Of a stretch of 5,747 nucleotides of DNA, positions 4,945-5,747 are shown piece by piece. The stretch spans positions 1 to 5,747 of the forward strand of contig CACXFY010000204.1 in assembly GCA_902767005.1 (NCBI GenBank), written 5' to 3'. The position numbers and the translations under genes are program-made. The notes under the pieces were generated by a model. It ran no database searches. It was not told the DNA's origin and worked only from the letters and a program-made list of their open reading frames with translations. The DNA is from an uncultured Erysipelotrichaceae bacterium (GTDB lineage: Bacteria > Bacillota_I > Bacilli_A > RF39 > UBA660). Position 1 is the stretch's first letter. The number at the start of each line of letters is the position of its first letter.

Positions 4945-5747
4945 ATGAAAATTAAAGTAGGAGTTATTTTTGGTGGGGAAACAGTAGAACATGAAGTAAG
5001 TATTATTTCTGCTATGCAAGCTATGAATAAGATGGATCAAGAGAAGTATGAAATAGTACCTATATATATTACTAAAGATAGAGAATGGTATACAGGAGAT
5101 ATGTTAAAAGATATTGAAGTATATCAAGATTTAAATTTAATAAAGAGTTATGGAAAAAATGTAGTTTTATACTATAAAGATGGTAGCTATGTATTACAAA
5201 GTAAAGGATTCTTTAAAAGAATTGTAAAAGAAATAGATATTGCTTTTCCAATTGTACATGGTACTAATGTTGAAGATGGTGTATTACAAGGTTATTTACA
5301 AACTATTGGTATACCATTTGTAGGACCTAATGTTTATGGAGCTGTTGTTGGTCAAGATAAGGCATTCATGAAAGATATATTAAAGAGTGTAGATATACCA
5401 ATGACTAAATACGTATGGTTTTATGATGTTGACTATAAACAAGATAGTGATGAGGTAATTAAAAATATTAGTAAATTAAAATATCCAGTTATTGTTAAAC
5501 CAGCAACAACAGGTTCATCTGTAGGTATTAGTGTATGTGAAGATGAAGAAAAGTTAAGAGAAGGAATAGATGAAGCTATTCAATATGATAGTAAAATAGT
5601 AGTAGAAGAAGTAGTAGAACATTTAAAAGAAGTAAATATTGCTGTTATGGGTAATTATGAACATCAAAAGGTTAGTGAAATTGAAGAAGTATTATCTGCT
5701 AATAAGTTCTTAACTTATACTGATAAATATATTGGTGATGGAAAAGG
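4945..5747 (+). CDS. ddl: D-alanine--D-alanine ligase, 3' end beyond the window
   Basis: The first 267 codons of an ATP-grasp ligase that usually has about 350 residues; the frame is open to the window edge. It joins two D-alanines with ATP in the cytoplasm, and the dipeptide feeds the MurF reaction of the preceding gene. Motifs in order: FGGETVEHEVS (9-19) in the N-terminal domain, with E15 as the conserved glutamate; HGTNVEDG (105-112); GQDK (136-139); the ATP-binding loop VKPATTGSSVGI (184-195); and EVNIAVMGN near 233-241. The omega-loop region has K261-Y262 (DKY), as in D-Ala-D-Ala ligases, rather than the histidine-containing loop of VanA-type D-Ala-D-Lac ligases, so a vancomycin-resistance role is unlikely. 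The C-terminal metal-binding Asp/Glu/Asn residues lie outside the window. Start ATG 4945 follows AGGAG at 4932-4936, 11 nt after the MurF stop; it is the last visible gene of the operon. Confidence 0.93.
   Translation, partial: MKIKVGVIFGGETVEHEVSIISAMQAMNKMDQEKYEIVPIYITKDREWYTGDMLKDIEVYQDLNLIKSYGKNVVLYYKDGSYVLQSKGFFKRIVKEIDIAFPIVHGTNVEDGVLQGYLQTIGIPFVGPNVYGAVVGQDKAFMKDILKSVDIPMTKYVWFYDVDYKQDSDEVIKNISKLKYPVIVKPATTGSSVGISVCEDEEKLREGIDEAIQYDSKIVVEEVVEHLKEVNIAVMGNYEHQKVSEIEEVLSANKFLTYTDKYIGDGK

Noticed and set aside
4937..4948. A three-codon frame (ATG AAG GTA TGA) whose stop overlaps the ddl start codon
   Set aside because: The only nearby Shine-Dalgarno sequence ends directly before this ATG, leaving no spacing, and the same sequence is well placed for the ddl ATG. 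It looks like chance.
4849..5040. A 63-codon open frame on the minus strand across the murF-ddl junction
   Set aside because: It is antisense to the conserved end of the MurF-type gene and the conserved start of ddl, and its composition is what an A+T-rich antisense strand gives by chance.
5600..5622. A short GTAGTAGAA/GAAGTAGTAGAA near-repeat in ddl
   Set aside because: It simply encodes the VVEEVVE stretch in the conserved ATP-grasp region using the common Val and Glu codons; no wider repeat exists.
4945..5747. A vancomycin-resistance type (D-Ala-D-Lac) ligase
   Set aside because: K261-Y262 in the omega-loop region match D-Ala-D-Ala ligases, the gene sits in an operon with a MurF-type ligase, and no vanH- or vanX-like gene is visible.

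Overview
This is a strongly A+T-rich stretch of bacterial chromosome. All genes lie on the plus strand and are tightly packed. Ribosome binding sites are Firmicutes-like (AGGAGG, GGAG, AGAGGTGA), promoters are of the extended -10 type, and intergenic gaps are short. This suggests a low-GC Firmicutes/Bacillota lineage, for example a Clostridia-, Erysipelotrichia- or RF39-like gut bacterium. The two peptidoglycan-precursor ligases show that the organism makes a cell wall, so it is not a wall-less mollicute. Tryptophan is written TGG and no in-frame TGA occurs in the complete genes, so nothing points to a mycoplasma code. The species cannot be named from this window.

Layout: (1) 1-606 is the 3' part of a secreted M23-type (LytM-like) zinc peptidase whose start lies outside the window; an intrinsic terminator follows it directly. 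(2) 670-1647 is a polytopic acyltransferase-3 family protein with its own promoter and terminator. (3) 1704-2489 is an unrecognised protein with one N-terminal membrane segment, again with its own promoter and terminator. (4) 2588 to the end of the window is an operon of an alpha/beta hydrolase, a membrane-anchored MurF-type ligase, and a D-alanine--D-alanine ligase (cut by the window end). There is no terminator between these three genes, and both junctions carry a stop codon overlapping the next Shine-Dalgarno sequence.

How the genes fit together: the cell envelope is the common theme. Ddl makes the D-Ala-D-Ala dipeptide and the MurF-type ligase attaches it to the muramyl tripeptide, so the last two genes encode consecutive reactions. 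The M23 enzyme cuts peptidoglycan peptides. The acyltransferase probably modifies a surface glycan or lipid. The alpha/beta hydrolase has no assigned substrate.

The most notable points are: the MurF-type protein, whose usual N-terminal UDP-substrate domain is replaced by about 190 residues of membrane segments; two places where a terminator's 3' arm doubles as the -35 region of the next gene's promoter; and the use of TAG as the stop codon by all five genes whose ends are visible. I found no RNA genes, CRISPR array, insertion sequence or convincing mobile element, and no gene-free stretch longer than about 100 bases.
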